Origin: Podarcis raffonei
Taxonomy: Eukaryota; Chordata; Lepidosauria; Squamata; Lacertidae
Direction of reading: 5' to 3'
Length of the DNA stretch: 64,000 nucleotides
Assembly: GCF_027172205.1 (NCBI RefSeq)
Contig: NC_070614.1
Span: 34,834,001 to 34,898,000, forward strand
Positions 17,219 to 33,916 of this stretch are shown in pieces. The position numbers were made by a program, and so were the translations under genes. Numbering within the stretch: the stretch's first letter is position 1; each line of letters begins with the position of its first letter. The notes beneath the pieces were generated by a model. That model was not told the origin of the DNA. It made no database searches and saw only the letters and a list, made by a program, of their open reading frames with translations.

Positions 17219-17219
<1 letters not shown>

Positions 17220-17249
<30 letters not shown>

Positions 17250-17250
17250 A
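17220..17250. repeat. (TG)n microsatellite
   Basis: A simple TG run. Confidence 0.85.
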
Positions 17251-17759
17251 AGTTTGTACAAACAGAATGATTGGGGTGGGGGGGTTCCTGCTACAGGCCA
17301 AACTTAGATTCACAGAATGTTTAGGGGTATGGGTACCCCTGCGTAACCCCAGAAAGAAAAGCACTGGTTCCAGCTGAAAAAAGCCCTGGTTTCATTATGT
17401 TTTTCTATATGTTGGAAGCTGCCCAGAGTGGCTGGGGCAATCCAGTCAGAGGGACAGGATATAAAGAATAAAATTATTATTATGGAAAAAGACATCCCTA
17501 TTTTCATCAGAGAAATGTTGGAGGGTATGTATTCAAAGAACTGAGATTTATATGTTGCACTCCCACTCCAGACATAGAGAGACTCTCAGGAACCCAAAGA
17601 GGAGGAAATGCACAGAAGCGCCACCCTTTCCCCTTGATATGGAACATTATATAGCACAATTAATTAAGATCGAAGTTCAGCTTTTCCTGGCGTTCACTGG
17701 AAAGGAACCATCCGGAAACTACCTCAGAGAGGGACTGCAGAATCAGAAGCGAGTGGAAC

Positions 17760-17816
17760 ATGTCGTTTAGCCCTCCTTACTGGTACTGCGGCTGCTGCAA
17801 CTAATTGTGCTAAAAG
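17760..17816 (+). pseudogene. Decayed signal-peptide exon of a lost serine protease
   Basis: It matches exon 1 of gene 3 (33620-33677): the codons for [15 protein letters not shown] and the donor AAAAG/gtgat are kept. One base is missing after the ATG, so the start is out of frame, and the leader frame now meets a TAG. Sequence upstream of the ATG also resembles gene 3. No micro-exon or protease exons follow before gene 2, and the next 2 kb is an L1 fragment and DNA transposons. It is best read as the only surviving exon of a further cluster member. Confidence 0.75.
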
Positions 17817-18140
17817 GTGATGGATTGGTGAGTGGGAATCAATCCCTCAAGTTTTCCCCACCTTTCAGGGGTGTAAAAAGGAGACGGGTTTAAAGAGTGA
17901 CAGTTTAGACTGTCACTATTTTGCGGGGCAGGGGGATTCAATGACATAACCAGCAAAATCAGGTTGTGCGTAACAAACCCACTTCCTAGCAAAATTAGAT
18001 ATTTTTGTGATGAGAGTGAAGAGAAATGCACTAGGCAATGCAAGAGAACCTCCCTGCCGAAAAATTAGGATGAATGCTCCACAAACAGGTTGGATGTAAG
18101 GGAATATTGTTTGTGGCAAGGGCTTAAAAAGAGGCATCCC

Positions 18141-19420
18141 TTCTCAAATGTATATCATGGAATGTTGATGGACTGAATAATAAATCTAAAAAAATTAAAT
18201 AGAACATAATTTCTTTCTTTTTTAAAAAAAAAAGGATATTATGTGCCTCCAAGAAACCCATATAAAATAGGAAACAGAAGAATTCTAATTAATAAAAGAC
18301 TGGGTTCAGAATTTATTTCAGCAAGTTCAGAAAAGAAGAAGGGCGTTGTGATGTATGTTAGCCCTAACCTAGAGCCAAAAATACTATTCAAAGACGAGGA
18401 AGGTAGAGTACTAGGAGTGGAAAGAAAATATGGGAAAGAGAAATTAACTATTATAGGAATTTATGCCCCAAATAGTAAGAAATCAGAATTTTATAAGAAT
18501 TTAGAAGAAGAAAAAATCTGGGATCATAATAATGAAAATATAATTCTCGTAGGAGACTTTAATGGTGTGACCTCTGTAGACTTGGACAGAACAGAAAGAG
18601 ACAGGGTTATGAACACTGGGAAGTTGCCTCTTATCTTCTTCCAATTTGTAGAGAATCTTGATCTTTGCGACATATGGCGGATTAAACACCCAAATGGGAA
18701 AGATATTACACACTTCTCAGAATCCCAAAAATTGGGAGGTAGAATAGATAATATTTGGGTTTCCAAGAAAATAGTATTAAGACCAAGTAATGTCAGACCA
18801 TAACCTGACAATGCTGGAAATAACACAGAAGAATGAGTACAGTGGTACCTCGGGTTAAGTACTTAATTCGTTTCGGAGGTCCGTTCTTAACTTGAAACTG
18901 CACCACTTTAGCTAATGGGGCCTCCTGCTGCCGCTGCACAATTTCTGTTCTCATCCTGAAGCAAAGTTCTTAATCTGAAGCACTATTTCTGGGTTAGCGG
19001 AGTCTGTAACCTGAAGCGTATGTAACCTGAAGCGTATGTAACCCGAGGTACCACTGTATATGAAAAGGTGGAGACTAAATGAGAGTATCGTGAATGATGA
19101 AGATATAGTTAAAAAAGCCAAAGATACATTAGAAGAATTTTTTCAAATTAATAACAAACAAGTGACGGACAATTTGGGATGCCAGTAAGGCATATATGAG
19201 GGAGTTCTGCATCCAACAGTCTGCTATGAAAAAGAAAAACAGAGATCAAAACTTCAACCTAATGCTTAAAGAAATAAGACAGAATGTAAAAGAATTGGCA
19301 AACATCCTAAGAACAAGGAAGCCCAAGTGGGGTTTAGGATATAACAAACACAAGTTGAGAATTTACTAAACAAAGAAGTCGTAAATAAAATTAAATGGCT
19401 CAAACAAAAAACTTTTGAGT
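18141..19420 (+). mobile_element. L1 LINE ORF2 fragment (endonuclease region), split by a MITE
   Basis: Translation shows SWNVDGLNN, CLQETH, IIGIYAPN and IILVGDFNGV, the motifs of the L1 apurinic endonuclease, continuing after the MITE at 18840-19056 into the pre-RT region. Stops and frameshifts are present and the RT domain is missing, so this is a dead 5'-side fragment. Confidence 0.8.
18840..19056. mobile_element. TA-flanked miniature transposon in the L1 fragment
   Basis: The ends CAGTGGTACCTCGGGTTA and its near complement (AACCCGAGGTACCACTG) are flanked by TA (18838-18839 and 19057-19058), as for Tc1/mariner/pogo-type elements. The interior has repeated 'taacctgaagc' phrases and no transposase. 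It interrupts the L1 frame, so it is younger than the L1. Confidence 0.8.
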
Positions 19421-19716
19421 CAGCAAACCGTTCAAAAACCAGGGTTCCACTGTGTCCTTTCTAAAGCTACTGGGTGGTGTGTGAAATTCTGCAATGGAAA
19501 AGTCAGTGTTATTCTGTTAACCTAGTATTTTTCTCTCTCTCTAGTAGATTAAAAGAGGCAAGGGGGGTACCCCTCTGTTTTCGAGGTTATTTGTTTGTTC
19601 ATTTCTCCTCCCATCTTCCTTGCAGCTGAAGACTCCATAAACAGGGCTTACTGGTGGTCTTCCTCCAAAACTGCTTAGCTTCTCCAAAGTTTCTGCATTA
19701 TGTGCTTCCCTTAGAG

Positions 19717-19949
19717 CAGGGGTCAGCAACCTTTTTCAGCCGGGGGCCGGTCCACTGTCCCTCAGACCATGTGGTGGGCCAGACTATATGGGGGGGGTGA
19801 ACGAATTCCTATGCCCCACAAATGCATTTTAAATAAAAGGACACATTCTACTCATGTAAAAACACACTGATTCCCAGACCGGCCGCGGGCCGGATTGAGA
19901 AGGCGATTGGGCTGCATCCGGCCGCAGGGCCTTAGGTTGCCTACCCCTG
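19717..19949. mobile_element. hAT-type MITE with 8-bp target duplication
   Basis: The ends CAGGGGTCAGCAACC and GGTTGCCTACCCCTG are inverted repeats. CCTTAGAG flanks both sides (19709-19716 and 19950-19957). It is 233 bp with no coding capacity, and is related to the larger hAT at 51676-52554. Confidence 0.85.
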
Positions 19950-19957
19950 CCTTAGAG

Positions 19958-21381
19958 CATGCCTTAGGGTATTCTGAGCAGAGGTAGCTGGTGCTGATTG
20001 TAATGGTAGAGTGGAAGTCAGGGTGAAGACCAACTATAGATGGAGCAAGAACCTATGACAGGCAGGGCCAAATAATTCTAGTTTTGTTCCCATCACTCTA
20101 CCTGCTGAGATCTACAAGGGAAACACTGACATCTAGACACTTCCAGCCCCTGGACTGGCTATTAAGTAGGAATTCTAGCAGGTGGGGGCTGGCTGAGGCT
20201 GGTGGAAATGTTCCATTTGCCCTCAAGAGCCAGCATCCACTGATTCAGGGGTGTCATAACACTGTACCACAGGCAGAATGGGGGGGGGTTTTTCCTGACA
20301 TTGAAAGAAGCACACGATTTTTCAGTGTGAAACTGGGTGTCTCAACTTGGGTGTGAAGCTAAGCACTTATACACACCCACATGCAGGGAGTGCTTTGGTC
20401 AGGAAGCAAAGGTCCTGGCCCAAGTCCTGAGATTGGAGAAAGCGGCACGCCCAGCTCCCTCTGTCAAGCTAAGGAGGAGGTATGTGCATGCAGAAATGAA
20501 GAGAAGAAGCAGTTTTGGAGAGATGCAAAAGCAACAAGAGGGAGAGCTGGGAAGACACCTTGGTGGGGCCAATATCTCCCTAAAGGGAGGTGGAAGACCT
20601 GCTGCAAGGGGGAAGTGTACTATGCTCAGCTTGTATACCTGTAAATAAGCTAAATATTACCCCCCAAAAATCCAAAGTTTTCTCCCCCAAAGGAAATAAA
20701 AACTCAAAAGAGTGCTGCCGTTTACAGTCTTGGAAAGCAAGAAGCATCAATATGATTCATTCATTTACCCCTGCATTTTTCTCCCCTTCCTCTTTTATCT
20801 CCTCTGTGCTGAATTTTAGACTAAAAGCAGCTCAGGGGAAAAACCTACTCCTTTGTTCTTCATAAATGCCATGCATATAAAGGGGGCTATAGATAAACTA
20901 CCACCAATAGTACTACTAAATAATAATAACAACAACTATTTTGTTGTTGTTGGCACCCATTTTGTTGTCGTTGGTATTACTCCTCCCCTGATACCCCATA
21001 CACCCCAATAACTATTTTACACTGTTATTAATTGGTAATTTGTTTATTTTCATTGATTTATTTTAAAACACTTACGTACTACTTTTTATTTAAGTATTCC
21101 AAATCCACAATATCAATCAAGCACTGCCAGAAAGTTTGGCAACCATAGCCCAAGGCATGAAGGAGACAGGAAGTCTCAGGAGGTCAACAGCGATTTGGGG
21201 TGAGGACTGAGGGACTTGGAGGTTCTGTGCTGCATCTCCAGATTCAGTGAAGGAAGCATTATCCTTTCACCCTTGATACTGTATTTGATCCTAGAAGACA
21301 CCCAGACCAAAATAAAACATCAATTATCCAGAACCGACTGGTGCTCAACCACTCAGAGGACACTTCAGAAGAGGGACAGCC
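19958..21381. other. Upstream region of gene 2
   Basis: No exon is recognised. A phrase near 20078-20120 ('gttttgttcccatcactcta') recurs in diverged form at about 49955 and 60230, inside introns of genes 4 and 5. No promoter motif is convincing. Confidence 0.35.
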
Positions 21382-26805
<5,424 letters not shown>

Positions 26806-27035
26806 AAAACCAATCTATTGGCTTTCCGTTTTACCTATAATTACCTGGAATATTTAGGCTGCTGGAGGACTCTGTTTAAATCCAGGGAAACCTACCCCTA
26901 CTTCTCTCTGATTAATACAGGCATTAGCTTTGTCACATTTCAATTCCTTTGTAACCATTTGATCATAGTTTAAGCATTGCGTGCCCAGGCGGAGAAGAGA
27001 GAGGCCATCAGAAGGAATAATAACTCATGACAACA

Positions 27036-27825
27036 TGTTATGGAATTAAAATTGGCTACAACTTTATTAAACCTTTCAGATGTAGGAAGACCTTGGCTTA
27101 GGCATTGGGCATGTATCCCTCCCAGCCTCCCAGCTTGGGAACTGGGGCTCCTCGGGGTTAATGGGATAGGGGAGGGTGCACTGCAAGACACTTGTGTACA
27201 CAGGCAGCCCACCCCATATCCGTGCAACGCAGGGGAGATCACTGACAACCTTTCAATGTATGGCCAGTGACTCCCTTTTCACAAACCCCTTTAAGAGGGA
27301 ACCCTGGAATCGCCATAGCAGGAGGGGGGGTGAGTCACCACTTCACGTCCACCCCCCATTTAGGGAAGATAGACTAAAAGATTCTGTCCAAGGCTTAAAA
27401 GCCACCAAAGTTGTGACAATTGCTACGGGGAAGGCAATTCCTTCCCTGCTCCTCAACAGCAACCATCAAAAGACCCTAGCAACGCCCGCTGAACAGAAAG
27501 GATAATGGTTAACCTGCAATCAAGCATTATACAAAGGGAGAGTTGGGTGAGTGAAGCTCCGGAGCTGACTGCATGCTTGCTGCTGGCTCCGCCTCCCATT
27601 TATGCATCTCAAGCGGACCAATGGGAAGCCTGCCCATTCAAGGTCCGCTCGGCTGGCCCCACCTCCAAAGAAGCCACTAAAAAGTTTTAACTGGGGTTTG
27701 GCAGGAACTTCCAATGGCTGACGACAGGGAGGTGGGCCAACAGAACAGCTGGTGAGTCCCACGTGGCTCGGGGGTGCTGCATGCGGTCCTGCAAGCGGAC
27801 CCACAAAGGGAGGTGTGAGCACTCA
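27036..27825 (-). repeat. Possible solo LTR fossil
   Basis: On the minus strand the block begins TGAGTG, has an ATTGG (inverted CCAAT) near 27625, a TATA-like ATAAAT near 27603, AATAAA near 27066, and ends ...CATAACA. It is part of a segment present behind gene 2 but not behind gene 1. No clear target duplication was found, so the call is tentative. Confidence 0.4.
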
Positions 27826-28055
27826 TTTATTATTAAATTTTGATCCCACCTTCCCTCCATGGAGCTGAGATGACATACTGTACATGGCTCTCCTCCTCCC
27901 CATTTTCATCCTCACAACAACCCAGTGAGGTAGGTTCAGCTGAAAGTGTATGACTGGCTCAAGGTCACCCACAGGCTGACTGGAAATATGAACCCTGGTC
28001 TCCTCGGTCCTAGTCCAACACTCTAACCACGACACTTCAATGTTACACCCAAAGA
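27826..28055 (-). repeat. tRNA-derived SINE (MIR/CORE-like layout), reverse
   Basis: 'ctcacaacaacccagtgagg', 'aaggtcaccca' and a tRNA-like head in reverse ('tagtccaacactctaaccac') identify a widespread reptile SINE. A related copy is split by transposons at 51242-52733. Confidence 0.6.
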
Positions 28056-28550
28056 TCCCCAGGATTGCCACCTGGAGAAGAAGCTGAGAATTTTCCATCC
28101 ATGGACATCAGTTGGAAGCTATGATATTTCAGACTTCTACAGTGATGCTGGAAGTGATGCCTGTCGTTCCGTTCTTAAAAGAAAATTAACATTTTTAATT
28201 GGCATTTTTAAATGACGTTGAAACAAGTGGTAGATAAATTCAGCCCCTGGGACAAAACATAATAAGTTATGAACTTTAAATTGAATTTCTTCAGTCACTT
28301 GATCTTTTATTTGTGATGTTTCAGGGTTTTAAAATTATCAATAAATTATTATAAAATACTTGCAATAGTTTTATTGCTTTATTCTTTGTATGATTATTTC
28401 TTCTTCTTTTCTCTTTTAATATTTGTATGTATACACAAAGAGAAAGTGAATGTTTTTATGTACTATCTCCGTCTGCTTCAACTACCTCCATTTCTTTATG
28501 CATTGCTCAGCTTTTTCCTCTTCTTTCTGCATCCTGCATGCATGTGTATA

Positions 28551-28785
28551 CAGTGGTTTCTTGGTTCTCGAACTTAATCTGTTCCGGGAATCCGTTCGAC
28601 TCCCAAGACCATTCAAAAAGTAAAGCGCGGCTTCCTACTGGCTGCAGGAGCTTCCTGCACTCAATCGGAAGCCGCAGAAGCCACATCGGACATTTGGCTT
28701 CCCAAAAACTTTCGCAAACCAGATCACTCACTTCCGAGTTTGCAGTGTTCAGGAGCCAAGCCATTCAAGTACCAAGGTACCATTG
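28551..28785. mobile_element. TA-flanked miniature transposon, twin of 7140-7389
   Basis: CAGTGGTTTCTTGG at left and CCAAGGTACCATTG at right, with TA on both sides. Being shared with the gene 1 copy, it dates to before the duplication. Confidence 0.7.
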
Positions 28786-29109
28786 TACTGAGTTAGACCA
28801 TTGGCCCAGATGTTGTGGGAAGGGGCAGAGGCTAACAGAATCACTAGAACTACCTCGCCAGTAAATGCTGGAGATACTAAAGATTTAAACCAGACACTGG
28901 TAACCTCTGACCCTCCATTGTTGCTGGTCAACAACAACTACCATCCCTGACCATGGACCATGCTGGATGGAACTGCTGGGAGGTGAAGCCCAACAACATA
29001 TGGAGGGTTTCAAGTTCCCCATCCCTGATTGATACACTTATTCCATCTCCTTTACCTTGTTTGGCTCTGGTGTCATTGTGGGATCTATCTCCCAAATCTT
29101 TCTCCACAG

Positions 29110-29509
29110 GGTGACTCCAGGAGAACCTTAGTTTGCCATTTCAAGTTGGACCCAGGCTGGGGTTGTGAGCTTGGGAAGAGGCTGTGAAGGCATTTACATT
29201 TCAGTGCCTTTTTATGCCAAGTGGATACAAGACAGTAGAAACAGGTTCGGTAGACAAAATGGTGGACCACCCAATGCCCCATGTTGTAATGCAAACCTAA
29301 GTAATTCACACTTCCAAAACTACATGCAAACGAGAGGTTGTGAGCTTGGGAAGAGGCTGTGAAGGCATCTACCGGTACATTTCAGTGCCTTTCTATGCCA
29401 AGTGAATACATGACAGTAGAAACAGGTTTGGTAAACAAAATAGCTGACCACCCAATGCCCCATGTTGTGACATTCACCTTGGTGTGTCTTATTCTAGCTC
29501 TTCTGTAAG
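29110..29509 (+). pseudogene. Decayed extra last exon downstream of gene 2, with an internal duplication
   Basis: The first part matches the relic at 7714-7892 (GDSRR instead of GDSGG, same frameshift, same acceptor). From about 29333 the segment 'gttgtgagcttgggaagagg' is repeated, and this second part runs on through 'gttgtgacattcac' to 'agctcttctgtaa', the end of the hydrophobic C-terminal coding region of genes 1 and 2. The gene 1 relic has lost that end. The second block may be a tandem duplicate of the first or a leftover of another copy. Neither could encode a working protease end. Confidence 0.75.
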
Positions 29510-29629
29510 AAACCAACAGCCTTTCAGTCTGCCAGATAACAACATGGAATATCACAAACTGTCCACACATTCAGCAACAATGACTATCTGAATGGGCAGT
29601 AATCTGGGGAAACAAATGAGACTAGCGGA

Positions 29630-30340
29630 GAAATTCAGTTCTGTTCACATTTAAAGGCAACCCTATATAATTTACACTTTCCAAAGCAATACACACACCC
29701 CAAAATATGAATATGTACAAAAATGCATATATTAAAGTGTGTGTTTAAATGCATATGTTCACAGAAATAATATTTTTAAAAATGCATTATGTTAGAGAAA
29801 ATTGGTTTTACAAATACGGTATGTGCATATTCAGAGACACACTAAAATGCTGATGATTTTCATGATCCCACACATACACACATATACATGGAAAAGAAAA
29901 GTAGAAATATTCTACTCTCTAATGCTAAGTTTATTTTCAGGATTGACACACTGGTATAAAGTCCTGCGTCTGTGCATAGAGCCTCAATAACTGTCAAGCC
30001 CTTACTTATCAAATTAATTTCCTTCACATTTTAATGCACATCTGCCTGAATTTACACCAACCAAACCAATATGTAGATCAAAACTCAGGTATCTACTTAA
30101 ATTCACACTTCTCCAAATGCAATTATCCATACTCCCCCCCAAAAAAAAATCCAAAACCACAAAGATGTGTATATTAGGGGGAAATGCATAAAAATGTGTG
30201 TGTTGATTAAAATAATGCACATCATGCATTATAGTAGGCAAATTATTTTGCAAAAATGCATGAAAATGCACAAAAAGGTTTGTGATGTTTTAAAAACTGC
30301 TGCAGAGATAGATCAAATTGAACATAAAACTGGGGGGTGG
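29630..30340 (+). repeat. AT-rich dispersed repeat, two adjacent blocks
   Basis: Blocks at 29630-29870 and 29995-30340 both contain 'acatttaaaggcaacc'-like starts and runs of roughly 30-base units with 'aaaaatgcat' and 'tattaggg'. This is the longest copy of the family. Confidence 0.5.
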
Positions 30341-30397
30341 GGAGAAACTGATAGGAACCCCAACTGACATGTTTAGCCATCTCTACCAATAAACCAT

Positions 30398-30748
30398 GAC
30401 ACGGGTGGCGCTGTGGGTTAAACCACAGAGCCTAGGACTTGCCGATCAGAAGGTCGGCAGTTCGAATCCCCGTGACGGGATGAGCTCCCGTTGCTTGGTC
30501 CCAGCTCCTGCCAACCTAGCAGTTTGAAAGCACGTCAAAGTGCAAGTAGATAAATAGGTACCGCTCCGGCAGGAAGGTAAACGGCGTTTCCGTGTGCCGC
30601 TCTGGTTCGCCAGAAGCAGCTTAGTCATGCTGGCCACATGATCCGGAAGCTGTATGCCAGCTCCCTCGGCCAATGGAGCAAGATGAGTGCCGCAACCCCA
30701 GAGTCGGCCACGACTGGACCTAATGGTCAGGGGTCACTTTACCTTTAC
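30398..30748 (+). repeat. Sauria-type SINE
   Basis: It has a tRNA-like head ('ggtggcgctgtgggttaaac' and B-box-like 'ggtcggcagttcgaatcc'), a conserved body ('gtcaaagtgcaagtagataa') and a Bov-B-like tail ending in ACCTTT units. It is flanked by CTACCAATAAACCAT and CTACCAATGAACCAT, a 15-bp target duplication with one mismatch. Confidence 0.85.
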
Positions 30749-31957
30749 CTACCAATGAACCATATACCCTGCAGAACCTGGCCAGGCAAAATGGGGCAGG
30801 GGCACTTAGTTCAAGAAAAGATGTTTCTGCCTCTGCATTACAGTCTGGTAAATGGGTTGACTTTTGGTGTCACAAGCAGAAGAGGGCTATTGTCTTCATA
30901 TCCTCCTTTTGAGGTTCCCTATAGGCATCTAGATGGCCACTGTGAGAACATAATGCTAAATTACATAGGCCTCTGCTCTCACCTAACAGAACTCTTCTTA
31001 TATTGCTTACAAAGCACAATGTTATCTTAATAATACAGCGCAGTGTTCAGCTTTCTTATGTTGCTGCTAAACCAAATTGATCCCCTGAAAATTGCCCTTT
31101 AATTAAAAGATTAAAAATGGAGCAAGTTCAATTGTCTCCTCAGGCAACAGAAACTGAAGAACAGCCTTCAATAAAACTTGGAATTCTGTGGAAAGGGGTT
31201 GGCCCTGGAAAGAACAACTGGGAGGCAGAGTTCCCCGAGAAGAGGGGTTGATAGTAAAATTATTCTGTAAATTATAGCTCTATGAAAGGGTCTCTCAACA
31301 ATGCTCTTAACACACTAGAGTTCTTTAAGAGAAGCCATGACTGCTAAAGCGGTGCAATAGTGCTTTCAATGTATAGTGTGAATGTCTCCTGAAGCAAAGA
31401 ACAAAATGGCAGCCCCCTCCATTCCAACTGACAGGGCTGGAAGTTGGCTCTTCAGCCTTGGGGGCAGGATAGAGTCCTCCACCTCACCTCAGAGCAGCAT
31501 GATAGCCTAAGGGGCAGAGAGCTGGTTGTGTGGCACACGCAGCTATGTCCTCCAATAGAGGAGAACAGCTAGAGGGCCAGGAGGAATGGCAGGAGAACTA
31601 CCACCACTGCCCTACCCCAGGCATCTGCCACCCAAGGAAGCCACCTCAAGCTGTCTAATGGTATGGACATCCTCTGCATTCATGCAATTGCTAGCCATGT
31701 GTCTAGCTGGACTCCCAGAAATACTCACTCGTAGCCAAGTAGACTGACAGCCTGACTTCACTACACGAGGCCACTTTGTGCGTGTCACAGGCACTCTGCA
31801 CATGCTGAGTCAAACTCTTGGCAGCCAGTTCAAAATGAAAAACAAAAATGAATGATGGCGTCTCTTTGTTCGAACCAGGAAGCAAATGTCTTTATTTGAA
31901 GTGATTTAGGTGTGGTGTAATTGTACGGAAAGAATGAGATTGAGTATTTATAGAATG

Positions 31958-31982
31958 TGGTGTGTGTGTGTGTGTGTGTGTG
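31958..31982. repeat. (TG)n microsatellite
   Basis: A simple TG run. Confidence 0.85.
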
Positions 31983-32149
31983 TTTTCCTCCTTCTCTCCA
32001 AAATCAACAACCCTTCATGGTATACCGTCTTTCCAGACAGGTGAGTCCAGAAAGAGCCAGGTAGGGTGCTGCAGCTAATGGAGAACGCTTGTCTTCCTGG
32101 AGAGGGGAGGTGGCAGCGTTGAGGAGAGGTCAGTAGCATTTAAGGGGGA

Positions 32150-32345
32150 AATTGCAGGAACATACAGGAAACTGCTTTATACTGAGTGAGACTTTTGGTC
32201 CATCAAGCTCAGTACTGCCTTCACTGACTGGCAGTGGCTCTCCAGGGGTTCAGGCAAGAGATCTCTCCCAGCCCTACCTGGAGACGCCAGGAATTGAACC
32301 TGCGACCTTCTGCATTCACAGCAGATGCTCTAGCCCCAAGCTAAG
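32150..32345 (-). repeat. tRNA-derived SINE, reverse
   Basis: 'ctttatactgagtgagactt', 'tggctctccaggggttcagg' and 'gaacctgcgaccttctgcat' form a known kind of squamate SINE. Diverged copies are at 43965-44140 and 46425-46505. Confidence 0.6.
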
Positions 32346-32882
32346 GCCCTTCCCTCAGAGGGAAGGAGGGTGGTCGAAGGAACGTCATCAGACCTCTGTT
32401 TAAGCCATGTGCTTATTCTGAAATTAACTTCCATCTATTTAAGCAATGAGCTCAGACGTTTCTCTCCATAGAGGTTAGAAACGCCGTCTTTGGATTGAAT
32501 ATTAAACCACTTACCTGCTAATGCAGCCAGGAAGGAGACCATAAAACAGACAGGCAGAAATGTATAACTTTTTAATGGTTAGTTCATAAAGGGAAGGAGC
32601 CTGAATTATGCTTCAGCTATGGGAGGTAAGGAGTATCTAGCAGTTAAAGTGACAGGGCTCCTATATGCTGCAACAGGAACAAATCCTTTGTTCTGGGAAA
32701 TCATTGTTTTGCCCCAGTTTTTGGCTTCGGGAGATGATACTATTGTACTTTTAAAGCACATCCCACCACAACCACTAAGACTCCTGGGAACTGGAGTTGG
32801 GAAGCGTTCTGGGAATTGTAGCTCAGTGAGTTCCCAGAACTCTTGGAGGTGGGAAATGTGTTTTAAATGTGCTTTAGATGTA

Positions 32883-32886
<4 letters not shown>

Positions 32887-32931
<45 letters not shown>

Positions 32932-32934
32932 CTA
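32887..32934. repeat. (GT)n/(GC)n microsatellite
   Basis: A long GT run ending in GCGCGC. Confidence 0.9.
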
Positions 32935-33619
32935 AAGTGAATTGTGAGCCTTGTCATTCTTTTTCATTGCACATCTCCCCCTTCAGGGGAAGGAAGGAGG
33001 ACGCGGGGGTGCATATTTTCTCTGTACCTCATACCTGTTTGCTGTACACAGACAGCTATTTTCCCTGCTGCGTCTGCTGCAGAATAATGGGAAGGAGAAC
33101 TTGAGCTCTGTTTGGGCCGTCAATTGTGCAGGAGGCATGGAGGGCGGGGAGGGAGCGTGCCCCCTGCACCAGAACGTCCTTGCACCTGCCGGCGTCACAG
33201 GGCAGGTAGAGTTTCAACAGGGACTGCCGTGCCCAATCACAGTATCTCACTGTGGAATGTTTGCCGCAGGAGCTCTGCCAGAAAGCTCGGCCACACCGGC
33301 ATTAGGACTGGGGAGCTGGGAGATCTCAGGTAATTGGGAGAGAGCCAGGAGTTTTACTGAGCGGCCAAGAGGAAGGATTCAGGGAAGCCGGGCTTCTAAG
33401 TTGCATCTCCACCCCCAGAACTCAGGGAGGCTCCTGTGAGCTCAGGGAAGAGGAAAATGCCTCCAGCCCTTCCCTTTCACCTTTGGACATGAAATTGTAT
33501 AGCACAGGTGACCGAAACTGAAGCAAAACAGCTTTCCCCAGGAACTGGTTGGAGCAGAACTATCTCGAGGACCCGGCAAAAGAAGGACCACTGAAGCAAG
33601 CAGACAAAGGGGGGAGCCG

Positions 33620-33883
33620 ATGGCAGTTGTGCCCTCCTCCCTGCTGCTGGGGCTGCTGCAACTGATTGTGCTGAAAGGTGATTGATGGGAAGATGGGGCG
33701 GGGGGGCGGGAATGAATGTGGGAGTCAGTCTCTTAAGTTTCCTGCATCTTTAAGAGAAGTAAGATGGAGGACGGTGTAGAAGGGAGTCTTTGAGTAATCA
33801 GTGACACAGGTGAAACAAAGATACAGGGTTTGAGGCAAGTCAAGGGTGAACGCAGGCTGTGTACAAACCACGCAATTAAAGTG

Positions 33884-33916
<33 letters not shown>

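Larger units (their letters stand above)
16365..17388. mobile_element. hAT-like nonautonomous element with 8-bp target duplication
   Basis: The ends CAGTGCTATTTTTCT and the complement of ctgaaaaaagccctg form imperfect terminal inverted repeats. The flanks are GTTTTATT (16357-16364) and GTTTCATT (17389-17396), an 8-bp target duplication with one mismatch, as for hAT elements. A similar left end occurs at about 49523. It contains the LTR at 16529-17108. Confidence 0.6.
16290..17486 (+). mobile_element. LINE 3' tail split by a hAT-like insertion
   Basis: The left piece (about 16290-16364, 'gaagacatctgaagccagcc') and the right piece (17389-17486, 'cccagagtggctgggg' to an ATT-rich tail) together match the continuous 3' end of CR1/L2-group LINEs in this window. 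The split is filled by the 1,024-bp element at 16365-17388. Confidence 0.65.
30764..33619. other. Intergenic between gene 2 relic and gene 3
   Basis: No exon is recognised. It holds a SINE (32150-32345), TG microsatellites, and copies of a 'gggaactgtagtt'-type hairpin repeat (about 31200-31390 and 32755-32885). The last 100 bases before 33620 resemble those before the orphan exon at 17760. Confidence 0.4.

Noticed and set aside
30398-30480. tRNA-like A and B boxes
   Set aside because: They are the head of a Sauria-type SINE with a target duplication, not a tRNA gene.
32889-33439. Open frame of up to 162 codons upstream of gene 3
   Set aside because: It partly translates a GT microsatellite, has no homology I recognise and lacks splice context. 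It was not called as a gene.
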